16,951 nt of DNA from Prolixibacteraceae bacterium (lineage in GTDB: Bacteria > Bacteroidota > Bacteroidia > Bacteroidales > Prolixibacteraceae), in contig DPCJ01000208.1 of the NCBI GenBank assembly GCA_003516705.1, forward strand, positions 1 through 16,951, read 5' to 3'. The position numbers and the translations under genes were made by a program. Shown piece by piece: positions 1-6,345 of this stretch. How positions within the stretch are numbered: position 1 is the first letter of the stretch; each line of letters opens with the position of its first letter. Under the pieces are notes generated by a model. That model ran no database searches and was not told the DNA's origin. It was given only the letters and a program-made list of their open reading frames with translations.

Positions 1-404
1 TTTTTTACTTCTTCCCAGTCCATACTTATGGAAAATTCGCTCGCCGGGTCAGGGCTAAATGAAATTTTAGGAATGATACGGGTGAGGTAATTTTTTGAAA
101 TGTCGAGGATTTCCTCAAGTTTTGAAGACAAAGCTTTCATAACCTCCTGGGCAAGAAGCTGATAAAATTGATTTTCGGTTCGAATATTATACATGTCGAT
201 AAAGCAAAACCGAATATTTTTATCAGTTTTCTGAATTTCTTCTGCCGCTTTCAGTACCAACGATGATTTTCCCCAGCGACGCGGAGATATGATTACCGTG
301 TTTATAAGCGATTGAAAATTGAAACTTAGTTGTTTTATTTCATCAGTGCGATTTGTAAAATATGCTGATGAAGCATGTTTTCCAAAAACAAAAGGTGTTT
401 CCAT
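1..404 (-). CDS. AAA+ ATPase, archaeal-ATPase-like family (partial, N-terminal 134 residues)
   Basis: The gene starts at an ATG at 404 and runs off the left edge, so only the N-terminus is visible. The reading begins METPFVFGK, followed by a TNRTDEIKQL segment equivalent to the F.gR..Ei..L lead-in of the family, then a Walker A loop SPRRWGKSS at residues 40-48. This PRRxGK[ST]S form of the P-loop is typical of the ATPase family often annotated as archaeal ATPase/AAA (PF01637-like). The complete ATPase at 7225-8340 carries APRRYGKTS at the same place, so the two are paralogues by family. Members usually combine the ATPase with a C-terminal winged helix, here outside the window. Cellular role unknown. 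The start is supported by a consensus -7 element only 10 bp upstream. Walker B and sensor residues cannot be checked because of truncation. Confidence 0.8.
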   Translation of the reverse strand, partial: METPFVFGKHASSAYFTNRTDEIKQLSFNFQSLINTVIISPRRWGKSSLVLKAAEEIQKTDKNIRFCFIDMYNIRTENQFYQLLAQEVMKALSSKLEEILDISKNYLTRIIPKISFSPDPASEFSISMDWEEVK

Positions 405-413
405 TTTTTGTTT

Positions 414-445
414 CAAAAGTAACTAACAAAATTGTAACTAACAAA
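414..445 (-). promoter_or_regulatory. Bacteroidota promoter of the left-edge ATPase gene, with -33 element inside a tandem repeat
   Basis: On the minus strand, TACTTTTG (414-421) matches the Bacteroidota -7 consensus TAnnTTTG exactly. A TTTG at 442-445 lies 20 bp upstream, the usual distance for a -33 element. That TTTG belongs to one unit of the 15-bp tandem repeat at 421-495. The -7 element ends about 10 bp before the ATG at 404, so the transcript would have a very short or almost absent leader. Motifs are seen directly; promoter activity is inferred. Confidence 0.5.
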
Positions 446-495
446 ATTGTAACTAACAAAATTGTAACTAACAAAATTGTAACTAACAAAATTGT
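421..495. repeat. Five perfect tandem copies of a 15-bp unit in a promoter region
   Basis: The unit AACTAACAAAATTGT is repeated five times without a mismatch (421-435, 436-450, 451-465, 466-480, 481-495). The array lies between the stop codon of the methyltransferase-like gene (510) and the ATPase start (404), directly against the ATPase -7 element. On the minus strand every unit contains TTTTG, so the nearest -33 match comes from the repeat itself. Each unit also holds the small dyad ACAA-AA-TTGT. Perfect identity suggests recent expansion by strand slippage. It could change copy number and alter ATPase expression, or be a multi-site protein-binding array. Confidence 0.95.
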
Positions 496-509
496 TACAC
501 AAGTGTTAA

Positions 510-1118
510 TCAGAAATAGCGCCTGACTTTAGTTGCATAATTTGCATACTCTTCACCATAAACCTGTTGCATAAATTTTTCTTCTTTCAGAATTGAAAAA
601 TGGATACCCACAAAAGCAGAAACCGCAAAAATCAAAAAGAAAAAGTTGGGAAAAACCAGAGCTGTTCCGATAAAAAAAAGTAAAAGCGACAGAAAGAAAG
701 GATTACGTGACCGGGCAAAAATTTCGGTTGTAACAAGTTTTCCGATGTTACTTTCGTTGAGTCCGAAACGGAGTGAATTACCAAAATGATGTAAAGTAAT
801 TTTCAGAATAAAAACCGAAATAAAAATTGCTAAAACACCGGTCAGTCTGATTGCTAGAGAATTGAAAAGAACGTTTGTTAAAACTTTTGGGAGCAATGAA
901 AAGTTAAACAACGATTTGAAGATTTCGGTCAGAAAAAGCAGAAAGAAAATGGCAAAAACCGGATAAACCCATTTTATGTTGCCAGGGTTGCTGGTTTTGG
1001 CAGCGCTTACCTGAACACCTTTCTTTTTCAGTTCAAATGAATTGAAAAAAATCAGCAAAACCAGCAATACAAAACCAGCGGCGGGTGTGAGTTCTGCTAT
1101 GTTCGTTAAAACATTCAT
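510..1118 (-). CDS. Isoprenylcysteine carboxyl methyltransferase-like integral membrane protein
   Basis: A 202-residue membrane protein with about five hydrophobic segments: residues 13-26, 50-65, 84-106, 139-155 and 156-173. The C-terminal half carries the hallmark of the ICMT/PEMT membrane methyltransferase superfamily: KLVTTEIFARSRNP ending at residue 140, an acidic pair at 179-180, and YGEEYANYATKVRRY at the end. In characterised members this region binds S-adenosylmethionine and lies at the cytoplasmic membrane face. Bacterial homologues are mostly uncharacterised, so the methyl acceptor (a lipid, quinone-like molecule or thioether) is unknown. Length is normal for the family. The start at 1118 is the first ATG of the open frame. 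Its 5' end is 111 bp from the stop of the outer-membrane protein gene, separated by a terminator-like hairpin, so it is probably transcribed on its own. A near-consensus TATTTTTA lies just upstream. Confidence 0.75.
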   Translation of the reverse strand: MNVLTNIAELTPAAGFVLLVLLIFFNSFELKKKGVQVSAAKTSNPGNIKWVYPVFAIFFLLFLTEIFKSLFNFSLLPKVLTNVLFNSLAIRLTGVLAIFISVFILKITLHHFGNSLRFGLNESNIGKLVTTEIFARSRNPFFLSLLLFFIGTALVFPNFFFLIFAVSAFVGIHFSILKEEKFMQQVYGEEYANYATKVRRYF

Positions 1119-1155
1119 GGTTATAAAAATAGTCGGAATTATTGCAAATAAAAAT

Positions 1156-1180
1156 CCCCGGCTTCCGAAAAAAACCGGGG
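1156..1180 (-). terminator. Rho-independent terminator of the outer-membrane protein gene
   Basis: Arms CCCCGG (1156-1161) and CCGGGG (1175-1180), extended by one further A-T pair, enclose a 13-nt loop. On the minus strand the stem is followed by ATTTTTATTTG. It lies 50 bp past the stop codon at 1230. Confidence 0.7.
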
Positions 1181-1197
1181 AATTCTATTTCTTTTTT

Positions 1198-1225
1198 CCT
1201 CCCTTTTGCGGAGACTGGGAGGGGC
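1198..1225. repeat. GC-rich dispersed hairpin element, copy A
   Basis: CCTCCC (1198-1203) pairs with GGGAGG (1217-1222) across a 13-nt loop. On the minus strand it reads GCCCCTCCCAGTCTCCGC, starting five bases after the TAG stop of the outer-membrane protein gene. It resembles the copies at 3705-3733, 4322-4350 and 11627-11654. There is no T tract directly after it, so it is not the terminator itself; the hairpin at 1156-1180 is. Confidence 0.6.
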
Positions 1226-1229
1226 TTCT

Positions 1230-2354
1230 CTAAATATTAGGAAACGAAATGCCAACCGTTAGCGGGTGTATTTCAGGTCCCTGGCCTGTTTCAAACAATG
1301 GAGTCATACTATAATTTGCAAAAACAGTAAAATCGCCAAAATGAATTCGTCCGGTTAACTCATATTTCCACTGGTTAATGTTGTAATTACCTTGTGTTTT
1401 TTCTTTTGTGTTATCGTAGTATTTGTATTTGGTGTGCGAACCCAGATACAAACTGCCAATTGCACCAGCCGAGAGCGATAATCTGGAACCTCCCATTCTC
1501 AGCGGCGTTTTAACTTCGAGTAGTAACGGGACAGTTAAATAGTTGACATGCAATTTTGATTTTTTCACACTTTTATTTTCCTGAAGTATGTTTACAGGAA
1601 CCGTCATTCCATAATCATTTTCTTTTTTGAGCGTAACAGGCGAATCGAAGGAATAATCGTTTAAACTGATACCCATTCCGGTTACCAACCCGAAAGTTTT
1701 CTTTTCGTTTTTAAAGGCAAATTCCATAAAGTTCAGATTCCAGCTCAGCGATTTACCTGATCTGAGGTCGAAAATACCATCGGGGTATTCTCCGTTGTAA
1801 ACCGAATAATCTGAATTCTGGAACATATTCATACCAACATCAAGTCCGGCCCAATGAGCATTAAAACTACGGCTCCAGTTTCTGTTTTTATCCTCTTTAT
1901 CATATTTTACATACGTACCATTATCACCTTCAATTACTTTAAAGTTTCTGCGTCCAACCCTGATGTGCGTGGTATCGCCCCAATCATCGGTAATTACTTC
2001 AATACCTTTCCCATTATCTTTGTCGCCAACAACAACCTGTACATTGTCGCCATTTTCAGCAACGGTTACCACATTTTTCTTACCCACATTTACTTTGGTA
2101 ACATCTTTGTCATCTTTTACTTCCTTAACCTTTTTTATTTCTTTAAAATACCTGCCGTTGTCATCTTCCAGTACTTTGTAGGTCTTATCCCCAATTTTAA
2201 CATGGGTGGTGTCTCCCCATTCGTCGGTAATAACAAACACACTGTCCTTGCCATCAATAGCTTTTGCCACGTTTTTGTTTTCAGTGGTACCGGTTTGTGC
2301 CCAAATGTTCAGCGCGAAGGTGCTGCATAAAATAAGTGTAATTAATCGTTTCAT
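1230..2354 (-). CDS. Outer-membrane beta-barrel protein with an N-terminal WGDTTH repeat domain
   Basis: A 374-residue exported protein. Residues 1-20 form a signal peptide ending ALNIWAQ. Residues 38-75 and 117-153 are two copies of a beta-rich module, each with a WGDTTH core (DEWGDTTHVKIG and DDWGDTTHIRVG) followed by a YKVLEDDNG/FKVIEGDNG strand and a basic end; 85-115 looks like a third, degenerate copy. From about residue 160 the sequence has alternating aromatic/glycine strands and ends in a PLTVGISFPNI strand, typical of an outer-membrane barrel (PF13568-like). The gene is the third in line after the sigma and anti-sigma genes and has its own copy of the sigma-type promoter at 2384-2410. 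It is probably an effector or sensor of that envelope-stress or signalling regulon. The WGDTTH domain is not one I can name. The A-rich leader before the ATG fits Bacteroidota initiation. Confidence 0.8.
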   Translation of the reverse strand: MKRLITLILCSTFALNIWAQTGTTENKNVAKAIDGKDSVFVITDEWGDTTHVKIGDKTYKVLEDDNGRYFKEIKKVKEVKDDKDVTKVNVGKKNVVTVAENGDNVQVVVGDKDNGKGIEVITDDWGDTTHIRVGRRNFKVIEGDNGTYVKYDKEDKNRNWSRSFNAHWAGLDVGMNMFQNSDYSVYNGEYPDGIFDLRSGKSLSWNLNFMEFAFKNEKKTFGLVTGMGISLNDYSFDSPVTLKKENDYGMTVPVNILQENKSVKKSKLHVNYLTVPLLLEVKTPLRMGGSRLSLSAGAIGSLYLGSHTKYKYYDNTKEKTQGNYNINQWKYELTGRIHFGDFTVFANYSMTPLFETGQGPEIHPLTVGISFPNI

Positions 2355-2383
2355 TTTTCTGTTTTTTAATGTTCTGAACCTGT

Positions 2384-2410
2384 GACGGACTGGATTAGCT
2401 GAAAGTTACA
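2384..2410 (-). promoter_or_regulatory. Putative ECF sigma promoter of the outer-membrane protein gene
   Basis: On the minus strand TGTAACTT (2403-2410) is followed after 15 bp by CGTC (2384-2387) and A. An AAC-containing -35 and a CGTC-like -10 are general features of ECF-dependent promoters. The same pair occurs before the ECF sigma gene at 4248-4273. The CGTC lies 30 bp before the ATG here and 29 bp there. Confidence 0.65.
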
Positions 2411-2426
2411 GGAGAGGTGAAAAAAA

Positions 2427-2494
2427 GTGAATGGGTTATTGTGTGAATAAGTTATTGGAAAGAGTGAATGTGTTATTGGGTGAATGAGTAATTG
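2427..2494. repeat. Four imperfect 15-bp direct repeats upstream of the outer-membrane protein promoter
   Basis: Copies start at 2427, 2443, 2464 and 2480: GTGAATGGGTTATTG, GTGAATAAGTTATTG, GTGAATGTGTTATTG and GTGAATGAGTAATTG. Start-to-start spacings are 16, 21 and 16 bp. They sit 17-84 bp upstream of the putative -35 element at 2403-2410. They may be regulator-binding sites or a decayed tandem repeat; no function can be assigned. Confidence 0.7.
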
Positions 2495-2609
2495 AGTTGT
2501 TGGGGAGAAAGCACGAAGCCGGAAGCAAGAAAAAACAGGAATTGAACCGTTAATTAATCACAAATGATTGATTAGTAAATAATTGAAAAGCCAGGCTTAC
2601 TCAAAATGA

Positions 2610-3686
2610 TTATTCGCCGGTATTTTCGGTGGTTCGGGTTGTGGGGATGGTAAAAGCAAGCAGGCGCGAATCGTAATTGATTTCGGTAACTTTTCCAGCT
2701 TCATCAATCTGGTAACTGAATTTTTCGTTCGACAGGCTGGTAACTAAGTTTAACCCGGCTTTTGTAATTTTACTGAAATTGATTTTTTCGATTCCGGTTT
2801 TTTCTTTTACCACATCAACAAGCAATCGTTCTTCAAATAACTCGGGTTGTGGAATTGTAATGTACATTGTTTGGAGTGTTGTTTCGGGCAGTTCTGGTTT
2901 TATAGTTGCTGAGACCGGCGAAAGCTGTGCAAACTGATCTGTCTCAATTCTTGTCATTGCCAAATCATCATGACTGATACGGCCTTTGCTGTTTTCGCGA
3001 AGGCTTTCGTTTTGTTTTGGCTCGCTTTTTGGCTTTTTAGCTCCTTTTTCTAAAGTTTTTTGAGAAGTTTTTACCGGTTTGGTTTTTTGCTGAGAGGTGT
3101 TATTTTCCTGTATTTTCTTTATTTCAACAGGTAGTTCTTTTTTCGGTTTACTATCTTCCAATACAGCGACAGTGTTGTTTTCAACCGGAGCCTTTTCGTT
3201 CTTGCCAACAAAAAAATATGCAAGTAAAGCAAGCACTAAAACAGCGGCCACCCGGCCGCTCCAAAGTAAAACAGCTTTTAAAGGGGTGGTTTTATAGAGC
3301 TCATTTTTCTTTTGATAAACAACCGATTGGTCAGCAATCAGCCGGGTTTTTTCAAAAAGGTTCAAATCATGTTTTTTTTCAGGGTGCGTTGCAATATATG
3401 TTTCGAAAGCAACTTTTTCATCATCGTTTAAATCGCCTTCGAGGGTTGCTATTGCGGCATCTGTAAACTCGTTTTCGAGGTCAAATTTTTCTTTGTAAAG
3501 CAGTTCTTTCTTGTTGAATTCGAGGTTGGCAGGTTCAATGGCAACCGGCGAAAACATCGCCAGTTCTTCTTTCAGGTCGGGATTTTGGGTAAGAAATTCA
3601 ATAAAATCGTCAACCAGTTTTTCATCAAGATTACCTTCAAGATAATCGATAAAAAACGATTCGTAGTTATTTCTGTTAATCTTCAT
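2610..3686 (-). CDS. Anti-sigma factor-like single-pass membrane protein with a duplicated N-terminal domain
   Basis: A 358-residue protein encoded 47 bp after the ECF sigma gene in the same direction, which makes it the probable anti-sigma factor. The cytoplasmic part has two copies of a ~50-residue helical module: YLEGNL (15-20) to LLYK (62-65) and TLEGDL (81-86) to ELYK (129-132), offset by 66 residues. Both contain an acidic LEGxL start and a [NH]P[DE] turn in the middle. LEGxL modules are common in Bacteroidota anti-sigma-like proteins. One transmembrane helix spans about 139-160. It is followed by a Lys/Gln/Pro-rich periplasmic linker and a ~90-residue C-terminal domain starting near TTLQTMYITIP. 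No zinc-binding HxxxCxxC of the ZAS type was seen. The function is inferred mainly from position and architecture. A purine-rich tract containing AGGAGGAAG precedes the ATG, inside dispersed element copy D. Confidence 0.7.
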   Translation of the reverse strand: MKINRNNYESFFIDYLEGNLDEKLVDDFIEFLTQNPDLKEELAMFSPVAIEPANLEFNKKELLYKEKFDLENEFTDAAIATLEGDLNDDEKVAFETYIATHPEKKHDLNLFEKTRLIADQSVVYQKKNELYKTTPLKAVLLWSGRVAAVLVLALLAYFFVGKNEKAPVENNTVAVLEDSKPKKELPVEIKKIQENNTSQQKTKPVKTSQKTLEKGAKKPKSEPKQNESLRENSKGRISHDDLAMTRIETDQFAQLSPVSATIKPELPETTLQTMYITIPQPELFEERLLVDVVKEKTGIEKINFSKITKAGLNLVTSLSNEKFSYQIDEAGKVTEINYDSRLLAFTIPTTRTTENTGE

Positions 3687-3704
3687 TTCTTCTTTCTCCT
3701 TTTT

Positions 3705-3733
3705 CTTCCTCCTGGTGCGAGGCTGGAAGGGGT
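3705..3733. repeat. GC-rich dispersed hairpin element, copy D (inside the sigma/anti-sigma operon)
   Basis: On the minus strand ACCCCTTCCAGCCTCGCACC follows the TAG stop of the sigma gene after one base and then runs into AGGAGGAAG. CTTCC (3705-3709) can pair with GGAAG (3725-3729). It resembles copy A (CCCCTCCCAGTCTCCGC) most closely. It lies between two co-oriented genes and may supply the ribosome-binding tract of the anti-sigma gene. Confidence 0.5.
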
Positions 3734-4219
3734 CTAAACCACCGCCTCCATTTTTCCGATATAACCTTTCAAAAATACCCGCGCACGGTAAATATAAACT
3801 TTCACCTGCGACTCATTCAGATTTGTAAGCTCTTCAATTTCCTGGTACGAATATCCTTCGTAATCGCGCAGCAGCAAAACCATCCGTTGAATTTCAGGTA
3901 GTTTATTTACTGCATTGTTCAGAATTTCTCCCAAATCGGAGTAACTTCTTTCATGGCTTTGTTCGGCAACTTTTGTTTCTTCAGCCCAAACCGACCGTTT
4001 ATCTTTTCTGATACGGTCAATCATCGTGTGATACGCCGTGGTAAACAGATAGGCTTTCACCTTTTCTCCGTTCACATTTTCAATGTTTTTCCACAGCTTT
4101 TCATAGCAATCCTGTACAATATCCTCAGCCTTGTGTATGTCTTTTATGCTCTTTAATACGAACCGGAATAACCGGTCGGAATAAAGAGTAACAGAGTTGT
4201 TGTAATCGCTTATTGTCAT
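3734..4219 (-). CDS. ECF-type RNA polymerase sigma factor
   Basis: A 161-residue sigma-70 family protein, normal length for the extracytoplasmic-function group. Region 2 covers about residues 11-75, with YSDRLFRFV, the KAEDIVQDCYEKLW core-binding segment and AYLFTTAYHTMIDRIRKDKR, which melts and reads the -10 element. Region 4 covers about 100-155, with LPEIQRMVLLLRDYEGYSYQEI and the recognition helix LNESQVKVYIYRARVFL for the -35 element. It would direct RNA polymerase to a small regulon when released from the anti-sigma factor encoded next (47 bp gap, same direction). The gene is preceded by a TGTAACTT-N14-CGTC element shared with the outer-membrane protein gene, which indicates autoregulation. 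The MTISDYN start at 4219 lies 29 bp from that -10 element. The stop codon abuts dispersed element copy D. The signal that activates it is not visible here. Confidence 0.93.
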   Translation of the reverse strand: MTISDYNNSVTLYSDRLFRFVLKSIKDIHKAEDIVQDCYEKLWKNIENVNGEKVKAYLFTTAYHTMIDRIRKDKRSVWAEETKVAEQSHERSYSDLGEILNNAVNKLPEIQRMVLLLRDYEGYSYQEIEELTNLNESQVKVYIYRARVFLKGYIGKMEAVV

Positions 4220-4247
4220 TCGTTTCAGTCTGCTTTCCGAAACATAT

Positions 4248-4273
4248 GACGAATAAGTAAACAGGAAGTTACA
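4248..4273 (-). promoter_or_regulatory. Putative autoregulatory ECF promoter of the sigma gene
   Basis: On the minus strand TGTAACTT (4266-4273) is followed after 14 bp by CGTC (4248-4251) and A, 29 bp before the ATG at 4219. The same pair occurs at 2384-2410. The ilvE terminator lies immediately upstream at 4287-4310, so this promoter starts a separate unit. Confidence 0.65.
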
Positions 4274-4286
4274 GCAGGATACAAAA

Positions 4287-4310
4287 AAAGCCCCGGATTT
4301 CCGAAGCTTT
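4287..4310 (-). terminator. Rho-independent terminator of ilvE
   Basis: On the minus strand AAAGC-TT-CGGA-AA-TCCG-GG-GCTTT folds into an interrupted stem and is followed by a run of seven T (complement of 4283-4289). It lies 42 bp after the ilvE stop codon and just before the sigma promoter. Confidence 0.8.
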
Positions 4311-4321
4311 ATTTTTTGACT

Positions 4322-4350
4322 CCCCTCCCGCGGAGGGGTTGGGAGGAGGC
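4322..4350. repeat. GC-rich dispersed hairpin element, copy B
   Basis: CCCCTCC (4322-4328) and GGAGGGG (4332-4338) form a 7-bp stem with a CGC loop. Alternatively CCTCCC (4324-4329) pairs with GGGAGG (4341-4346). On the minus strand it starts right after the ilvE TAA stop. It has no adjacent T tract. Confidence 0.75.
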
Positions 4351-4351
4351 T

Positions 4352-5368
4352 TTAAATCACTGTTACCCAACCAAAAGTATCGGGTTCGTCGCCATACTGA
4401 ATTCCTTTCAGTTTGTTGTACAATTTTTCGCTGATTGGCCCGGGTCTTCCGTCTTTGGAGAAAATGTACGATTTATTTTCGTCGTAGTCGTCAATTCGCT
4501 GAATCGGGCTGATAACAGCGGCGGTACCACAAGCTCCGGCTTCCTCAAAAGTTGCCAGTTCTTCAACGGGCACCTGTCGTTGTTCAACTTTCATTCCCAT
4601 CGATTCAGCCAAAACCATCAGGCTTTTATTGGTAATCGATGGCAATATCGACTCTGATTTTGGTGTGATATACGTATTGTTTTTTATACCGAAGAAGTTG
4701 GCAGCGCCACATTCGTCGATATATTTTTTCTCTTTTGCATCGAGATAAAAAATGTTGGAATAACCCAGCTCATGTGCTTTTTTACCGGCTACAAGACTGG
4801 CAGCATAGTTTCCACCCACTTTGTATTTACCCATTCCGAGCGGTGCAGAGCGGTCGAATTCGCGCATAATTACAAACGGAGTGGTTTGGAAGCCGCCTTT
4901 AAAATACGGGCCGACCGGTGTTACAAACAAAATAAACATGTATTCTTTGGCAGGTTTAACACCAACTTCAGCTCCAGATCCGAATAAAACCGGACGAATG
5001 TATAATGAAGCACCTGATTCGTACGGAGGAACAAACCTTTCGTTCAGTTTTACAGCTTTCACTACAGCTTCTGTAAATTTTTCAATTGGCAGCCGCGCCA
5101 TCAGTGTTCCATCGCTCGAATTCTGCATACGGCGGGCATTCTCATCCATTCTGAAAATACGGATTTTACCGTCTTTTCCCCTGAAAGCTTTTAAACCTTC
5201 AAAAGATTCCTGTCCGTAATGAATGGCAGTTGCAGCAATGTGCATCGGAAAATATTCGCTGTCGCTTACTTCAAGTTCGCCCCACTCTCCGTTTTTAAAT
5301 GTGCACCTGATATTGTAGTCGGTTTTTATGTATCCGAATCCAAGGTTGTTCCAGTCTATGTTTTTCAT
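4352..5368 (-). CDS. ilvE: Branched-chain amino-acid aminotransferase
   Basis: A 338-residue fold-type IV PLP enzyme (EC 2.6.1.42) that interconverts leucine, isoleucine and valine with their 2-oxo acids, using glutamate/2-oxoglutarate in the cytoplasm. The eukaryote-like (type II) BCAT signature is clear: YGQESFEGLKAFRG at 51-64, MQNSSDGTLMARLP at 81-94, and the PLP lysine K183 in GKYKVGGNYAAS. The IDECGAANFFGIKN segment near 207-220 and the EEAGACGTAAVISPI segment near 275-290 match phosphate- and carboxylate-binding regions. The open frame continues 27 codons upstream, but MKNIDWNNLGFGYIKT at 5368 is the natural N-terminus, and a promoter-like sequence overlaps the longer version. It appears monocistronic: a terminator follows at 4287-4310, and DUF2797 is separated by 146 bp. 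No leucine-leader or T-box-like attenuator was seen. Confidence 0.95.
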   Translation of the reverse strand: MKNIDWNNLGFGYIKTDYNIRCTFKNGEWGELEVSDSEYFPMHIAATAIHYGQESFEGLKAFRGKDGKIRIFRMDENARRMQNSSDGTLMARLPIEKFTEAVVKAVKLNERFVPPYESGASLYIRPVLFGSGAEVGVKPAKEYMFILFVTPVGPYFKGGFQTTPFVIMREFDRSAPLGMGKYKVGGNYAASLVAGKKAHELGYSNIFYLDAKEKKYIDECGAANFFGIKNNTYITPKSESILPSITNKSLMVLAESMGMKVEQRQVPVEELATFEEAGACGTAAVISPIQRIDDYDENKSYIFSKDGRPGPISEKLYNKLKGIQYGDEPDTFGWVTVI

Positions 5369-5417
5369 TTTAAAAAGTCTTTTAAGCTGTTTTTCAGTTC
5401 GAAGCTGAATTTGCGGG

Positions 5418-5449
5418 CAAAATAGTGAATTTTTACCGTATTGAAACAA
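5418..5449 (-). promoter_or_regulatory. Weak candidate promoter of ilvE
   Basis: On the minus strand TATTTTG (5418-5424), one base shorter than TAnnTTTG, lies 22 bp after a TTG (5447-5449) and about 50 bp before the ATG at 5368. The match is imperfect. Confidence 0.3.
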
Positions 5450-5514
5450 GAGAAAAATCAGGATGAAGATGTTGCAGAGATATTTTACAACAGCTTAATA
5501 ATCGAATGTCAGAA

Positions 5515-6312
5515 TCAGTAATTTACCTGAATCCAATACCCATTGTGTTTTCTGATGTTCAGCACAGAACCATCAGCAAAAATCAGATACTGCCCTTTGA
5601 TTCCGCTCAATTTACCAGTAATGGTTGGCTGCTTGTCAAAACTCAGGCTGTTTATTTTTTGAGGAAACTGAATTACCGGGTATTCAATGTTTGTAATGGT
5701 ATTGTTTGGTTCGGCATATTTTCTCAATTCCGAAGAGAGCAATTTCAATGCTTTTTCCTTTTCAGCAAGCAAATCGGCGGTGTTATAAACTTGGTTTTTC
5801 AACATTTCGCGCCAGTCGGTTTTGTCGGTGTAAAATTTCTTCAGAAAAACCTCGATAATTCCGGCGATGTGCCGGTTGGGCGTACAAGCTAATTTAATAG
5901 CAGCACTTGCACCCTGGTCAATCCATCGGGTTGGAATCTGGTGATTGCGTGTAACACCCACTTTTACTTCACTCGAAACTGCAAGGTAAACAAAGTGGTC
6001 GATGAGATCGTGTTTTTCGGCCCACTCCATATCGCGGGCAATACCGAGGTGGGCTTTTGAAAGTTCGGGTCTGACTACCGACTCGCTGGCTTCGGGGGCA
6101 GTTTGCAAACAGTTGTAACAAAACCCCTGGGCAAACGAGGTCTTGGTTTGTTTGCCACACGAAATACAATTGATTTGCCCGGTAAAATTCATCGAAATGT
6201 CCTTACCAATCAAATCATTCATCGCGATTTCGTTTTGGCCAACCGGCAAAATGTAATTTACCGGTGTTGCCAGTTCGGTGCGCATTTTTAATATGTTGCC
6301 TTCGAGTTGCAT
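5515..6312 (-). CDS. DUF2797 family protein with zinc ribbon and GIY-YIG-like core
   Basis: A 265-residue protein matching the DUF2797 pattern. Residues 49-68 form a CX2C-X12-CX2C zinc ribbon (CISC and CYNC). It is followed by RPELSKAHLGIARDMEWAEKH and then VYLAVSSEVKVGVTR at 108-122, TRWIDQGASAAIKL and a glutamate in IIEVFLKKF (E154). The order of tyrosine strands, a following arginine and a later glutamate resembles the GIY-YIG nuclease fold, but catalytic activity is an inference. The C-terminal part (about 205-265) is a small beta-rich domain. Function is not established. The gene starts 33 bp after the stop of the Cys-motif protein gene and is probably co-transcribed with it. MQLEGNILKMRTEL starts at the first ATG; a second ATG lies at residue 10. 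No convincing terminator follows. Confidence 0.8.
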   Translation of the reverse strand: MQLEGNILKMRTELATPVNYILPVGQNEIAMNDLIGKDISMNFTGQINCISCGKQTKTSFAQGFCYNCLQTAPEASESVVRPELSKAHLGIARDMEWAEKHDLIDHFVYLAVSSEVKVGVTRNHQIPTRWIDQGASAAIKLACTPNRHIAGIIEVFLKKFYTDKTDWREMLKNQVYNTADLLAEKEKALKLLSSELRKYAEPNNTITNIEYPVIQFPQKINSLSFDKQPTITGKLSGIKGQYLIFADGSVLNIRKHNGYWIQVNY

Positions 6313-6345
6313 TTTTACTTTTTATTTTTAAAACGATTGGCGAAA

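Noticed and set aside
421..495. Iteron-type replication origin or CRISPR array
   Set aside because: The units are direct 15-mers with no spacers, no Rep or Cas gene is nearby, and the array fits a promoter position.
2591..2606. Terminator after the anti-sigma gene (AAGCCTGGCTT)
   Set aside because: The stem is only about 4 bp with a 3-nt loop, too weak to call despite a T-rich tail.
4821..5219. Plus-strand 132-codon open frame
   Set aside because: It lies antisense within ilvE, has no recognisable domain, and is explained by the codon use of the real gene.
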